Shown here one piece after another: positions 37,201 through 52,200 of a stretch of DNA of 64,000 nucleotides; the first letter of the stretch is position 1, and every line of letters starts with the position of its first letter. This DNA is from Charina bottae (lineage: Eukaryota > Chordata > Lepidosauria > Squamata > Charinaidae). Below the pieces are notes generated by a model. It did not search any database. It saw nothing but the letters and a program-made list of their open reading frames with translations, and was not told the DNA's origin. The position numbers and the translations under genes were made by a program. Location: NCBI GenBank assembly GCA_023362775.1, contig JALMGJ010000001.1, positions 63,870,001-63,934,000 on the forward strand. Reading direction: 5' to 3'.

Positions 37201-40200
37201 TGGGCTGATGCTGGATTTGACATAGAAACTGGAATTTTGATGTCCATTGAAAATTGACACTGCAATTCAACAAAAGACAAAGCATATACAACTTAGAGCT
37301 GAGTTTGAGAATAAATCCTTTATATAACATAGTCTTTTACATAACAGTGCAGGAGGTTCTAAACACTTTAGCAGTATTTCTCTCATTCCATGACCCAAGC
37401 TTTCTATACTGCTGGATATAGTACAGTGGCTGAAATAGGAAGAAAATCCTAGTTAGCAAGCAGAGTAATCAAGGTTTTACTGCCAATGACACCATTTACA
37501 TACATTACATAATTACACAAATGATATAAATTGGGATTTCAGGACATTCAAATACAAGATACCTCTCCCCTTGAATGGTCTGTTAAATCAAAGTTTTACT
37601 ATAATTACAATATCTAAATAGGGCTTTTATCTTTTTACAGTCTAATAATTTTTGCAAGTGTGATCAATCAATTCAAGTATCTGGGAACTCAAAAAAGCAG
37701 ATTATAAGAAACTTAGAGCAATGATTCTGCAGCAAGAGAAGCTAATGGGAAAAGGAGTTTGAAATAAGTCAGAGAACCTATACAAAGAAATATTGAAAGC
37801 ACAATTCAAACAATTCCAGTGAGGAAAAAAATGAAGACTAGCAGAAGCCACCAATGTCCATACATAAGAAACTTAGGGAAGATCTAAAAATAAAAAGGAC
37901 ATATATAAATGATGGAAAGAGGGCAGGTCACAAAGGAAAAGTACAGTATAGCCCTGAACTGGAAAGCAAAAGCTTTAATGAGCTTAGCAAAGGATATTAC
38001 AATTAATAAGAATTATTTAGGTATATTCAAAATAAAGGTAAAGAATCGGCACAGAAACTCAGCTATTTTGGTTGTTTTCTCCAATAAGCAAGTATGTGTT
38101 CTATTAGGAAATTGCAAGGGGGAGAAGGAAAGGGCAGGATTGAATTTTGAGGTTGATAGAAACATGGTGAGAGAATGCCTCTCAATTTTGAATGAATATA
38201 AATCTCCAGGAGCAGATTAATTTCATCCTAGGGTACTGACTGATCTGGCTGAACCCTCATGTATTATATTTCAGATATCCTGGAGAACTGAAGAAGTGCC
38301 AGAGAGCAAATGTTATGCCTAGCTTCAAAAGGAAGGGAAAAGAAGAGGCAAGAACGTATTGACCAGTCAGTATAACAGTGATAACTGGGAAGACTCTGGG
38401 GAACATAGAGAGATTTATCTGTAAGCACCTTGAGGTGTGCAAAATGTTTTAGGTTCCGACTGTTTGAAACTATTTTGAGTTTGAATTTAGAGTGTTCGGT
38501 CTTGAAATGACCCCCCCTTTCAGGCTAGAACACTTTTGTTAAGGTCAAAATAGTATCAGATCCCGCTGCGGAGATCAAAACTGCTTGAAATGTCTTGCAC
38601 AACTCTATTTTCCACTAATGAAATCAGTGAATGCCATTGTAATTTTTTAAGGCCTAACACAATTGATATCCATCACTGCTCTAACAGTAATTTGAGCTTT
38701 TTTCTTTCTTTTTTAAATGTACTAGATTCTACTTAAGAGTTTCTATTTCATATTGTGACTATATGCTGATTACAAATCAGAACCAACTTCTGAAAAAAGA
38801 ACGTGTTCCTGAATATAGCAAATGCTCAATGAGTTCCTGTATGACTTAGTAGACTCCTGTGCTAACATAGAACTTCTAAGATGTTGCCAAAAAACAACCA
38901 TATGCTAAAGATTTCCAGAGTAGATTTTTTTTAAAAAATTGCTTTTTATGCCCACACTTCCTTTCTTCAGGGAATGTAAATTCGGAACTGCTTCTTAATA
39001 TCTGAGACTAGTGATAATGGTAGATTGTTTAAAACTTTTCACATTCGGCACTTCTGAGGTGGACACTGAAGCTTCAGTATCCAGTAGGGAAGTTGCTGCT
39101 TCTCTCATTTCCTGCAACCGGTATCTTATTTCTTAAGAAGGATGTGCAGTGACACAGAGATATGGGTTACTTGGCTATTTTTAAACACCATGATGCCTCA
39201 CCTGATTTGTTATGCTTTAAAACTACTGCCCCAAAGACTCTGAGTTGTCATTAGTGAAGAGAGTTATGTGCAATGCACTCTCTGCACTGACTAGAAGTGG
39301 GAAGTTAGATTCGTAGACTCAGCACAGAAAGTTACAGAGAACCTCTATCAGTCCTGAAAGGAAAACCCGTCATGGTATATTCTTGCTTATAGATGTAAAT
39401 ACTGTGATCCAACTTTCTCCAGCATAGTGCTGTCTAAACAGGTTGGCTTCAAACCACATTATATCAAGCCTGCATCAGAATTAGCTATCAGTAGTTGAAA
39501 ACTACGAGTTGATCCAACAGTTGGCCACTAATTCTATCACTTTCTTGGCATATAAATTCAGCAGAATATTTTGCTACTGTTTTATAACACTGAGAATTGC
39601 CCATTTATCTTTTCCAGAGGAAGCATAAGAGAGAGATGCCTGATTCTTGTTGTCATCTGTCAGAGCAATTAGCATGTTGCTTTGTTGCTCAGTGTTCTGT
39701 TTCAGGTTGAGCACACACACACAGCTGTGTTATATGCAGTTTACTTTCAAGTTTGCAAACATTTACAGGCTTTAGCAGGCAGAGTGTTAGCATGTGCAAT
39801 TGCTCACACACCCCAGCAATGCTAAACAGGAAAGCAAAGTCTTGCCTTTAAGAGTCCAAAGTCAAATCAGAGCATGGGTAAATCCCAAAGTCCAGAAGCA
39901 GTTCAAAGGTCCAGGCATCAGGATAGGTAGTCAGCCAGTTCTGGGATCAAAAAACTGAGATTCGGGTAGCACAAGGGATTCAAAGTCATGAAAGTACAGA
40001 ACTGAGACTGAAGCAGTTGTTCCCAATGGAGAAGCCAGTTGTTGGCAGTTGCAATGATGTGGGCTCAATTAAGGCCATTGCTAGTTTTTTTCTCAATGAG
40101 TTGAGTAGAGTGCCTCTGAGAACATGCATGCTTAGTTCTCTGGAGTTTGTGACATGTTCTCAGGGTTAGCACTGCTTGGAATTGGCACCTGTCATGTGAT

Positions 40201-43200
40201 TCATCCCCTGCTTCTCCCAAGGAATTACTGACAGAGTTGGCCACAGGTAGTTAACTGCTCTCCAATTCCTCAGGCTGACATTTGTCCAGAGCAGGCTCTT
40301 CTGTGTTTGAGTTCTCTGACTTGGAAGAGACCATGACAGTCAGGATAGGCAGACCCAAGTTAATTTCTTTCTCTCTTGCATATGGGCCTTGAAATCCAAG
40401 ACAATCTTCTGCTAGTAGGAGTAGAATGACAGAACTAAGAGCTGAACTTGACCATTTAGGGCAGCTTTTCTTATTCTAGTACCTGCTAGATGTATTGAGG
40501 CTGGGAATTCTGGGGATTGCACTCCCAAAGTATGTGGAAAGCATTGGGTTGAGGAAAGATGACTTGGGTTTCAAATATACGGATTCACCTATAGTAATTC
40601 AGAATTATCTCCAAGCAGTCAGGAAGACAGCTTTATATTTTCTGCTACAAATGGTTTTATATAATTATGAGTAAGCAAGTGGATGTATTTCCAAGGTTAT
40701 TATAAAACAAGATGCTATTACAATTCACAAGAGGCGTAGAGCATTTGACAATATTGTATGAACAGAAATAAAGAAATAGGTGGAAAGAACTACCAAAACA
40801 GAAAAACCAATTACAACCCAAGCATTAGAAATCAGTAGCTATGTAATCTTTATAGATGGAAGCAAAAATTGAACCAAAGTTTTCTAATAATTCATGGATT
40901 TTTTTCTTTCCACTTGGCAGCCTTCCATTAGAAACACTCAAATGAAAGATGTTAACATTTTCCGCATACTGACCTTTCCCATTTTCCAAAAACCCAACTA
41001 ATACTTCCACAGCAAAAAAATAATGCAAATTTTCCTACATTTTCAAAATGTTCTCTAATTGTGGATTTGCCACCTAGAATAAAGCAGCAATTAAAGTTTT
41101 GTAGATTTTATTGATCTATCCTTCAGAATAATCAGCATACCAAATCTGCCAAACCTTTTGACCCTTATCAATTTTTTCTTTGCAGAATTACAGGATACAT
41201 TAAGTTAGATGGTTGGAATGTAGACAAATTTCCATGAATAGTTCATTTTATTTCCATTTCCTCCAAAAAAAGGGGGAAAAGAGCAATAATTTAGAAAAAA
41301 AAGAATCAGAGGAAGAACACAAGGAACACCTAATAGCATCCACTGATTCAAACATATTTAAGTCAACCTTTCAATATTTGCTGCTCTCTTGTGGTCTGAG
41401 AAGAGATTCTGCAGACTGTGAAGAAAAGGTGATAACTAAACAAGGTGGCATGAGAGCCAATTGGTGTAGTGGCTAAGGCAACAGGCTAAAAACCAGGAGA
41501 CTGTGAGTTCTAGTCCCACCTTAGGCACAAAGCCAGCTGGGTGACCTTGGGCAGAGGAAAAAAACTTGCTTCTTGAGATAAGCACAATTAACAAATGAAT
41601 TCACTGGCATACGATGTAATGGTTCCACTCTGGATTAATGTAAAAGGCCATTAATGGCTATAAGTATACAGAGAAAAGCTATACAGGTAGTCCTTGTTTA
41701 GCGATTGACTTGTTTAGTGACCATTCACAGTTACAACTGTGATGAAAAAGTAACTTTGTGACCAGTCCTTGCATTTATAACCTTTGCAGGTCTATAAAGC
41801 AAAGGAAAGCTGAAGTAAGATCATAAGCACAGTCGTGGTTTCACTTAGCAACTGCTTCACTTTACAACTGAGTTGCCAGTCCCAAATGTGATCGCTAAGC
41901 AAGGACTACCTGTAATGGATTGGAAAGTAGAATATATTGCACCATATAATGGACTATGTGAATTTTTTTCCATACTAGTCAAATGCATATAGGGTTAAGA
42001 TAGTAAATATGTAACAATCTAACCATAGCAAAATGAGTTTGTTTGTCTAAAGAAACAGAGTATGGAGACACCTGTAGGGGTTATAAACTTCTACACTGCG
42101 ATTCAGAGAAGCCGTCCTGATAGATTTGTATATAATACAGAACCACACTGCAGTCCTATGCAAACTTACCTTGGCATAAGCCTTATCAAATATAGTGGGA
42201 CTACCTTTCCTGGAAATACATAACGGTACTACTGCCAGGGATGGTACAGATACAGTAAGTGTATCTGCCATAACTTTCTAAACTTGTTAAGTGTCTAGAT
42301 AGACAGATAAGCTGTATCCCAAAGTATTAGTACTCACCTGGAGTGTTTTTCAGACCTGGCAGGCAGAACATGTATATATTATCATCAGTGCAGTTAGCAA
42401 AGAGGTTGGTACCGGTGGAATCCAAAATAAGACTGGAATAACCTAGAAGACAGAAGATTCTATGTTGTCAGACTTCCCTCTCTGCAGGCTGGATAGGAAA
42501 CAGCTAATCCCAGGAGCAGGAATCTAAGAGCACTGACTAATAGTATTTATTAGAAGGAAGATTAAAGTTACAACACAAAAATTCCAGCAAATACACTGCT
42601 TTCAAATAAGAAACCAAGGTACAAGCAATGTAAGTTGGTGAAAGTCATGCATGTTTTGTGTTCTTTCAATACAGAGGGGAGGAGGCTTGCCTCTTTTGTG
42701 AAGGTGGAACAGCCTGCATTTCTTCATTGTTTTGGTAAATGCTATTCTTTTTATAAGTAGGGGAACTAACTCTTATGCTTATTTAGTTAGTCTATACTGT
42801 AAGTGTTTTGATAAAAGGAAAAAATATTTTTTAAAAAATATTTTAGCATACCCCATATTACAGTGTAAAAACATTTCTATAACAGCTTATGTACGTCAGA
42901 TAGAAAATATAAAATAGATAAAAATCAGAAGTAGTTTAAAAAGTAGTTTAATCACTGCTTAAAAATTAAAAGCCCAGGGAAACGGAAAACTTTGCCTGGC
43001 ATCAGGGAAAATAAACAGAAAATTGCACCTAACAAAGCCCTCTCTCCAGTTGCTGCCTACCTTACCTCAGAGGAAGGAAGGAAGGGGCAGAACAGAGAAG
43101 ACCTAAGCATATAGGCAGGCTCATTGTTATTCAATCCTAATTAACATCCTAACAAGCTGTATTTACACTACTTTACAGAAATGATTTTGACTATGACCAA

Positions 43201-46200
43201 ATCAGGTCACTCAGCAACAGAACGTCTGCCCATAGACTGACCTTCAGTCTACTGGCATTCATCTAGTTCCTTACTAATGCTGACACTAATCTAGCATGCG
43301 AGCCAGTTTGGTGTAGTGGTTAAGGCATCAGGCTAGAAACCGGGAGACCGTGAGTTCTAGTCCCACCCTAGGCACAAAGCCAGCTGGGTGACCTTGGGCC
43401 AGTCACTTTATCTCAGCCCTAGGAAGCAGGCAAGGGCAAACCACTTCTGAAAAACCTTGCCAAAAAAACGGCAGGGACTTGTCCAGGCAGTCTCTGAGAA
43501 TCGGACATAATTGAACGGATTAAAAAACAAATCTAGCATGGCAATTGCCTCAACTAAATCAGATGTAAAAGAGCTGGATACTATCAAGTGTGTTAATTAA
43601 CTCGTAATGACCTCCCTGAGACATATCATGGAAAACTGAAACTCTTAAGGGCCAGAAAATAAACTTTACAGGCCCTTATAGCATAGATGACCACCACAGT
43701 GTCCTCTCCAAAAAAGAAAACACCTTTTTAAAAATCATCTTCCAGGATCATGGAAGCACTGTGTCTTTAAGCCCCATTTTAGACAGATTATCCCAAAGGG
43801 TAATGTGGCAGCACTGAAGACCACTGACACCTAGAAAATTAGCTCATCCTGCCCATTCTCTCAAATCAGGCAACAAAACAGGGTAACCAATGCCATTGTT
43901 TTGCTAAAGCTAGTCTTGAAGTCAGGCTGAGATAGGTCTTGATAACTGGCCTCGGCCCAAAGTGTAATTCTAATGTATGGATACAAAACAGAGCGAAAGC
44001 AAAGAAAGATACACTTTGTTTTGGAATGACCCTGATTCTCTTCCTTCTTGAATATTCTGTTATGCCCTACCAAGTTTACGAGTGCTGTTCCCAGGATAGC
44101 TGAAAACTCTGGATGGCACTGGTTCCTGCCGATATGCAGTGTAGTTCTTGCGCAGATCCCATATCTTGATCACACTAAAGTTAAGGAAACAGAATTCTTC
44201 AAAATTCCATACCACAATTGAGCCTTCCTCAATTTGATGCTCTTCAAATATACTTGGTGTGAATTCAGTGAATCATAGTCCCAAAATATGTGACAGAAGC
44301 TTGCCATAACCCAGTCTCATATGTAATACTCAGACCAAGAATAAAAGACTAATCGATGGACAGAATATACCTTTAATCAAGATATTTGATCAGCTGGCTA
44401 GGGAGCAATATAAATTGAGAATTATAATAATAGGAAGCATACTATGAATGTCTGTCTACTTCTCTACCAATTTATTTAACAGTTGTTATAGTCTGCCCAA
44501 ATCAAAAGATTCTGGATGGGTTACAAGACATTAAATTAAAAAAAAAAACAATAAACCAACCCTCTTCCAAGACAGACACCACTAACATTTATTTATTTTA
44601 TTTAATTTATTTAATTTATTTAACTAGGGTTAACAACTCAGTGAAATAAAACTATTTTCAGTAATCTTCTAAATGCCACGAGGGAGAGGGCTTTATGAAC
44701 CTCTGGGGGTAGGTCATTCCAAAGTGTGGGGGCTGCCCACAGAGAAGGCCTGTTGTCTTGTTCATGTCCCCCTAACTTCAACAAGAGGGCAACTCTTAAC
44801 GGTCCTTCCCAAGATGTTTTCTCTAGATGGGCAGTGTCTGATGCAATCCAGTGCTACACCACATATGGCTTTGTAGGTCATTACCAGCACTTTGCATTGG
44901 GCCCAGAAGTCTGGTGATAACCAGTGCAGCAACTTCAGGAGCGGTGTTACCTTGCAATGATGAAATTGATTCATCAATAATATTGCTGATACATTCTAGA
45001 CAAGTTGTAGTTTCCAGGTCACTTCCAAAGCCAGCTCCCCACTGCAGTACTCCAGGCAGGTGGTGACCATGGTATGAGTTACCAAAACCAGTGCATCCTG
45101 GTCTGAGGAGGGCCGGAACTAAAGCTGGGCAAAGGTGTCACAGTAATGGCCTCCACCTGCTGTTTAAGCAGCAGCTGTGAGTCGAGAAAGAACACCCCCA
45201 AGGCACACACCACCTTTTATGGGGGAATATGACCATGTCTAGGGATCAGTGTTCCTGGATGTGTACTGATATACAGCAACTCAGTCTTGGAGGGATTTAA
45301 TCAATTATAAATCTAAATATATTAAATATTATTTGTCACTGCTGTCAGGACATCACCTTCCAGCTAGAAGAATTTAAAGTACCCAAAGACTGAGAAATTA
45401 TCTTCTCACTTTATTTAATTGCCTAAGAGAAACAGCAGCTACATCATGCCTTTGGAGCCCTATGCAAAGTGGAAGTGTGTGTCTCACCATGCTCTGCTAC
45501 CATTCAGCTACAGGATGGATGCTTATTTGAGAAACTGATGAGCTTATATTGACAACACTAAATAGGAAAATATGCTGATTCCCCCCCTCCCCCGAAAGTC
45601 CTTGTCCCCCAGATAAGAGGCATTCTATGAAGATTTAATTAAGTTTCACTACAGGAATGGTCACATGAGCAAACAGTTCAAAATTAGAAATCCATATTGC
45701 TTCTCAAAAGGAGAATTTAAAATATTTGTTGTGAATAGAAGTATTGACTATTACCCATCAACAGCCCCTGCTGAGATTAAGGTGTGTTCATCTTGAAGTA
45801 GTACCACTGTCACACTCTGCTGGAAATCCTTAGAAGAGAAAGGAGAAAGGAGTTCATTTCTGAACAGGCTAATACTATAACAAAGTTCATTTCAGTACTG
45901 ATTTGGACACTCCCTGTAAACAGCTTCCCTTTTGACCCAGTTAGTAATTATTTACTGATGTTTCAAAAAATGTGGCTATATCTCAATGTTTGATATGACC
46001 TTTGTGAATAAAGGGAAGCACACAAAGGAAGGCAGGGCAATCTAATTACTATAGTATTCACATTTATCTATTGGTGAGCCCCAATGAATACAGATACACT
46101 GATTTCTAAGTCAGCATAATTGAGATTACACTGTATGCCTTGCAAATTATTAAAACCAGCTGTTCAAGATTCAATATCATTCACATCTACCTGGATGCAG

Positions 46201-49200
46201 AATGCAGCTGCAACCAGGGCAATTCAAGTATCAGAAATTTGTTCCCTAAGTCATTGCTTGTGAAATAGGTTGTGAAGTATGATGTAGCCAGTGCATTTAT
46301 TTCTAGGCCTACCTTCCAAAGGACAGCCATAATGTAACTAGGAAACAGCTGCCTAACAGCTGTGGAAAGCGAAGAAAAATATTTATTTATTTATTTGTTT
46401 GTTTATTTAATCAATTCATATGTCCATCCACTTGCACATTGGGATTCTGGGCTATGATTAAAAGAGATAGAAAAACTCCAACCAACAAATAAAAACAAAC
46501 AGCATAGAGCAAACAAGGCTAACACAATCATATTCCCATTACAAACAGGTTCATCCAACACCCTGGCTCAGTGCCCAGGAGAAAAGCCAGATTTTCAATA
46601 CCTTAGGGAAGACCAATAAGGTTGGGACCATTTGAATCTCAGGGGGTATGCTATTCCACAGAGAAGGGAAGCCATGCCTCCTGGGTCCCACTAGATGGCA
46701 CTATTTCTTACAGGAGACCCAAAGCATGTCAGATGTTGTTCAGATCTCTCTGTCCAACCCACCTCACAGGGTTGCTATTGTGGAGAAAATAAGAGGTGGG
46801 AGAATTATGTGTGCCACCTGGAATTGTTCAATTAAATAAGCAGTTCCACAAATGACCTGGCCGTATGCCATGAATGGTTTTACAGGTGGTAACCAGCACC
46901 TTGAATTGCCCCTGGAAGCTGACTGGTAGACAGTACAGCTGACAGAGTAGTGTTGTTACATGGGCCTACCCATGCCACTGCATTCTGGACCAGTTGCAGC
47001 TTTCAGATGGTCAGCATGCATTCAAAATTGGATGCTCAGAATTCACTATCTGAAACGAGCATACAATGGATATAGCACACATCTGACATCAGTTAGGTCA
47101 AGTATATGATAATATATAAGAAAATATACCAAGCCTGAGGGATGGTGGAGAGGGGAGAGAGGGATGAATACTTTAGTGGTACAGTAACTATAAACAAAGT
47201 TTTGTTGTAGCAGAGAACATTCTTTGCATACTTAAAGTCACTAGAAAATTATTATCTCTAGGAATAGCTAGACCAGAGCTTTTCAAACTTTTCCCGTTGG
47301 TGACACACACCAGCGGAGGCGGCGGTGTGCAGGTGTGCCATGCGAAACCCGGAACCGCTGATGGCCCGCTGCTGCGGTGCACCATCAGCACTTCCGGGTT
47401 TCCGCGCTGCACACCGCAGGCAACACAGTACCGTGTTGCAACACAGTTTGGAAAGCTATGAGCTAGACAAACGTCTTCCTGAAATCCTGGCTAGATGGAC
47501 CCATGATAGGACTATCTTGGGATTTGCAAACTGTTTTATGCATGGAATAGCCAGGTGTGGGTGGCCCATGCTCAGACCAAAACATCTATGTTCTGCTTGG
47601 ACCTAGAATAAGTGTATTTGTTTAGGTACTGACCCAGAATGTGTGTGTTCTGGGACAGGACATAACAGGAAAAGACAAAAACAACAGTGTGCTATAGCAG
47701 GAAAGGGAAATAAAAAGAAAGATGCTGGAATGATCAGCAAAAGGGGTAAGTAGGTATGGGACAATGCATAGTCAAAGGTTTTCACAGAACACAGAAATAC
47801 TGGACAACACCAACAGCCACTATGTTAGACTATACAGGGAAGCCATTGAAATACATAAACACCAACATAGTTTCAATAAAAAGAAAGCTTAAAGATCAGC
47901 AAAACCTGGCTGCCAGTCCTGAAAAACACAGCTTGCAAAAGGTCAACAAACTCTACTCAACCACAGAAATATACAAACAACTCACACAATAGATGTGCTA
48001 ATCCCACACACGACAGCACCACACCCCCTAATCACCACTATAAACCCTCTCCTAATCTCTTGTAAATGACTCACAGAAGACACACACCCTCTCAGCAGCT
48101 ATAAACACCAGCAGGAACACATACACTCCACTTGGGCACAGAGAGAATCTTCTAGCTGTGCTCCTGTCCTCTGAAGATGCCAGCCACAGCTACTGGCGAA
48201 ACGTTAGGAACCAAAACTGCCAGAACACGGTCACACAGCCCGGAAAACCCACAACAACCATAGGTATGGGACAGTTGGGTCAAGTTGTGCTTCCATTTAC
48301 GTATGGCAGCAGCAAAAGGAAAGGAAAGAAGGGCATTGGGATCATTGGTGGGTGAGCTGGCACACAGGCATGCAGAAGAAAGATGAGGCATACCAAATTC
48401 ACTCAACTCACCCTGCCTTGGCTGAAACTGGATCAATCACAAAGTTTTGGGTTTCAATATAATCAGGCTGCAACCTGCCTGGAACAAGCCAACCCTGAGC
48501 CACAATATGTTTGCTCCGTGCACACATTTTCTGTCTTGTGCATGCTTCTAGGCCTACTGTATCTGAGATATAAACAATTAAATGACAGATGCCATCTGAT
48601 GCCTGTCCAGATTTTTGTGACCATCTGCAGTAGAGACCTGGTTCAAACCTTAGAGTTAAAGCACTTTTGCTTAAGAATCCATAGAGACAATACCAGTCAG
48701 AATAGACAAAGCAAAATAAACAAAGTGGAACAAGTTTATTTATTTGATTTGTCACTGCCCATCTCCTCCTACCAGAGGGACTCTGGGCGGTTTCCCAATG
48801 TAGGAATAATTCTATCAGAAGGATGCATAGGAAAGGATGTTATACTTGTTTAAAAAATAGGCCTGTGAGGATGCACACATTCTCTTTATGTGCTAATTAA
48901 TAACTTCCTAGATATTACTAGAGGGTCACATGAATTAACGTAATTCAGTTCTTCTTCCCTAATATCTACCATCTCCCTAATAGATCTCAAGCTAGTGTGG
49001 CTGCCAAGACAGAACATGACAAAATATGGCATTAAAATGCCAGATCCTTACCACTGAGGGTGCAAGTCCTTTCACATTCTGCTTTTTCTTCTTTAGTTTG
49101 GATGGTGTCTTATCTATGATGTTGTGGGCACCACTAATTTGTTTAACTTGTCTGTAAAATCCATCTGAAAGACAGGTTCAAGAAACACTATTTAAAGGGC

Positions 49201-52200
49201 CTTCCCTTTCCACTTGTTCATATGTGGTAAATGACCTACAGTCACACTGCAAATTCATTCAACTTTATGAAAACTGAATATCTTACCTAGTATTAGTAAA
49301 GTATTTTGTAATGGAAAGCACTGGAATTAAAACAAGGAGTTCATATCCACAAAACCCAGTGGATAATCTAGTGCAGAGCTTTCCAAACTGTGTGTCGCGA
49401 CACAAAAGTGTGTTGCCATACACAATCTGGTGTATCGCCACACAACCCGGAAGCGCTGATCATCATCAGCGCTTCCGGGTTTTCCCACGGCAACACACCA
49501 ACGGTGGCATGCAAAAACTGAAAGCGGCAGCAGCGCTTCCGGGTTTTTGTGCGCTGCCGCAGCGGTGACACTTCCGGGTTTTCCCGTGGCGACACACCAA
49601 CGGCGGTTGGTGTGTCGCCGCGGGAAAACTTTGGAAAGCCCTGATCTAGTGGTAATTGCCATCTTCTAATACCATTGCAATGATTTGAGAGAATAGACAG
49701 ACACATCACATACCTTTCTTATTGCAACGAGTGTCCCAGATCATGATATTTCCATCCCTTCCTCCAGTACAGAACACAGCTATAAAATATAGAATTAGAA
49801 TATTTCATTGCAAAACAGATCCTGTTGATTAAGTCCTAGTTCAGTGATTCCTAAAATGCATTCCTTGGACCAATAGTGGTGTGAGAAAAGTAAGTTTTCA
49901 GATGAATGGTCCCACTTAAACCAAATTGAAACATAAAGGAATGTGGCAACAACCTTGGAAGCTGCCTCACGCTAGCTTCTGCAGCATTTGCTAACTTTTA
50001 TCAGGACATTCCATAGCAACCCATGAATCTCTATATTCAAGAAGTTTGCTCCCTCCCTTCTTCCCACTATGACAATGGCTTTCTTCAGAGTAGATAAATA
50101 GGGCAGAAAGTAACTTGAGATCTATTGCTTATGAATATGTACAGTATATATGCCTGCATCATCATATGAATATGTATGCTTACATAATTTCCTTTTCCTG
50201 TAATGTATAAATATCAGTGCATTCCTTCAGCCTGCAGGGGAGGCACCCACCATCTTGGTGAGAACCCCTCCAGTGTGCACTGTTTAATAAATACTGCAGT
50301 TCAGCCTTATTTGCTTTGGGTCCTGCGTTTGATTCCACAGTGGTCTACAGAAATCCACCTCAGCCTTCATACATTCATGGGCCAGAGCCCACTTGCCACC
50401 TTAGCCTCACTTCCGTGCAGGCACTGACAGTCCACTGAGAAGAACCCACTCAACCCTTGCCTTCTTGCATCCCGACAATCAGCTGGTTTGCAAGAATGGA
50501 CCAGTGGCTGACCAGTGTTTCAGTGAAGCAAATATGTTAAGGGTATGCATTAAACAAAAATGTTTTGTTTCAAACCAGAACAAACCACTGCATTCCAGAA
50601 GTGCTGGCACACTGTATTGGATTGGCCGTTTCTTCCACCGCACAACCTGTGTGTTGGCCTACCTGCCCCTGATTTTCTCAAAACTTCCTTTCCTTCACCA
50701 TTGGTGCATTAATGTCTGCACACCTCTTTGCCAAGGAAGACCCCCGTAGCACTGGCTTTTTCCAATTCATACCCCCCCACTTCCTAGTAGAATAATTACA
50801 TTTCAGTCCATATACAGGAGAACAACACTGGTTTATTCCATATACAGACCAAAACATCTGAAACATGTATCTTTCAGTTGGAGCACATATCAATCCAAGT
50901 CAGCTGTTCCATGCATGGAATGTTTTGCACATCCCTAGTACAAATATTTTATTTATTTATTTTATTTAATTCAATTTATATAACCGCCCATCTCCCCCAA
51001 CGGGGAATATGACTACTAACATTCAGCAAACTAACTACAATAAACAGATCTTGAAGTAGTTACTACACCAAGCCATGGTAAGAACAGTAATCTCACATGA
51101 AGAAAAGTGTGAGTAAGAAATACAATTAATATTTAAAAATGGGATTTCATTGGGCTAGAGAACCACAGAGTTCTCCTGCAGAACATTCTAGACTGACAGG
51201 TTTGTACTAAAAATGAATGTTCCTAGGGCCTGGGGTATATAAAATAATTTAATAAATATTAATATTTATTGTTGGATTAATGTTTTGGTACAAAATTTAA
51301 TTTAGAAAACCTTTAAAAGTAGAAGTAATGGGAAGGCATCTTACTCACCAAAAATGTTAATTCCCATCCTCTTAAAGACAAAAAATGGAGCGGTTATTTG
51401 TTTAAGTGGGTGTTTGCCTCATTTTCTTAATATTTCTTTAGTTGTCCACAATTGAAGAAAGTTTGAGAAACCATGTTCTAATTCTTTGCCTCCTTTTTGT
51501 AACACTCACCATTTCAAGTGCTAAGCATATTTTACATTTATAAATGTAGATATTCTGTACCAGATTTCAAAGTAGCCTAAACACATTCCTCTGCAGTTTA
51601 GGAGAGATTTTTCAACTGTATCTTGAGCTTTTCAAAAATTTACCTTGAAAAATGATTGTTTTTGTAAACATGAAGATGGAGTATTAGACTGGAATTTCTA
51701 CTTTAATTATCCTTGCTAGTTCATCTAAGAACATTAAAAGGTCCCCAATGATAGCAGCACAGCTTTTTCAATTTATGATTTATCAACATTGGCGGAACCA
51801 TGGCACTTTGATGGTATGTATTTTGCACATAGAAAGTCCCAAATTCCTATGCTCCATTGTTTCTAATTTCTTCAAAAACTTTAAAGAACGGAATATTAAA
51901 GTTTACCTTTTTCAAATTTAGAAAAAGCAACTGACTTGAGACTGCACTGATGTCCTTTGCACACTCCCAGTGGTTCACCAGTCTTTATATCCCACACTTT
52001 TGCAGTTTGATCCCCTGAAGCAGTAACCTTAGAGAAAATAAATGCAACACTTTACCACTGGAAACAAAAAATAATGGTACCTTTAACATAAACTGATGAC
52101 AAAAGCATTTTTCAACAGATACATGAAACAAAAAAGTGTTAATTCAATCTTACGTACAGTATATTTGCTGAAAAATAAACCCCAGCAAATTCAGTTCAGC

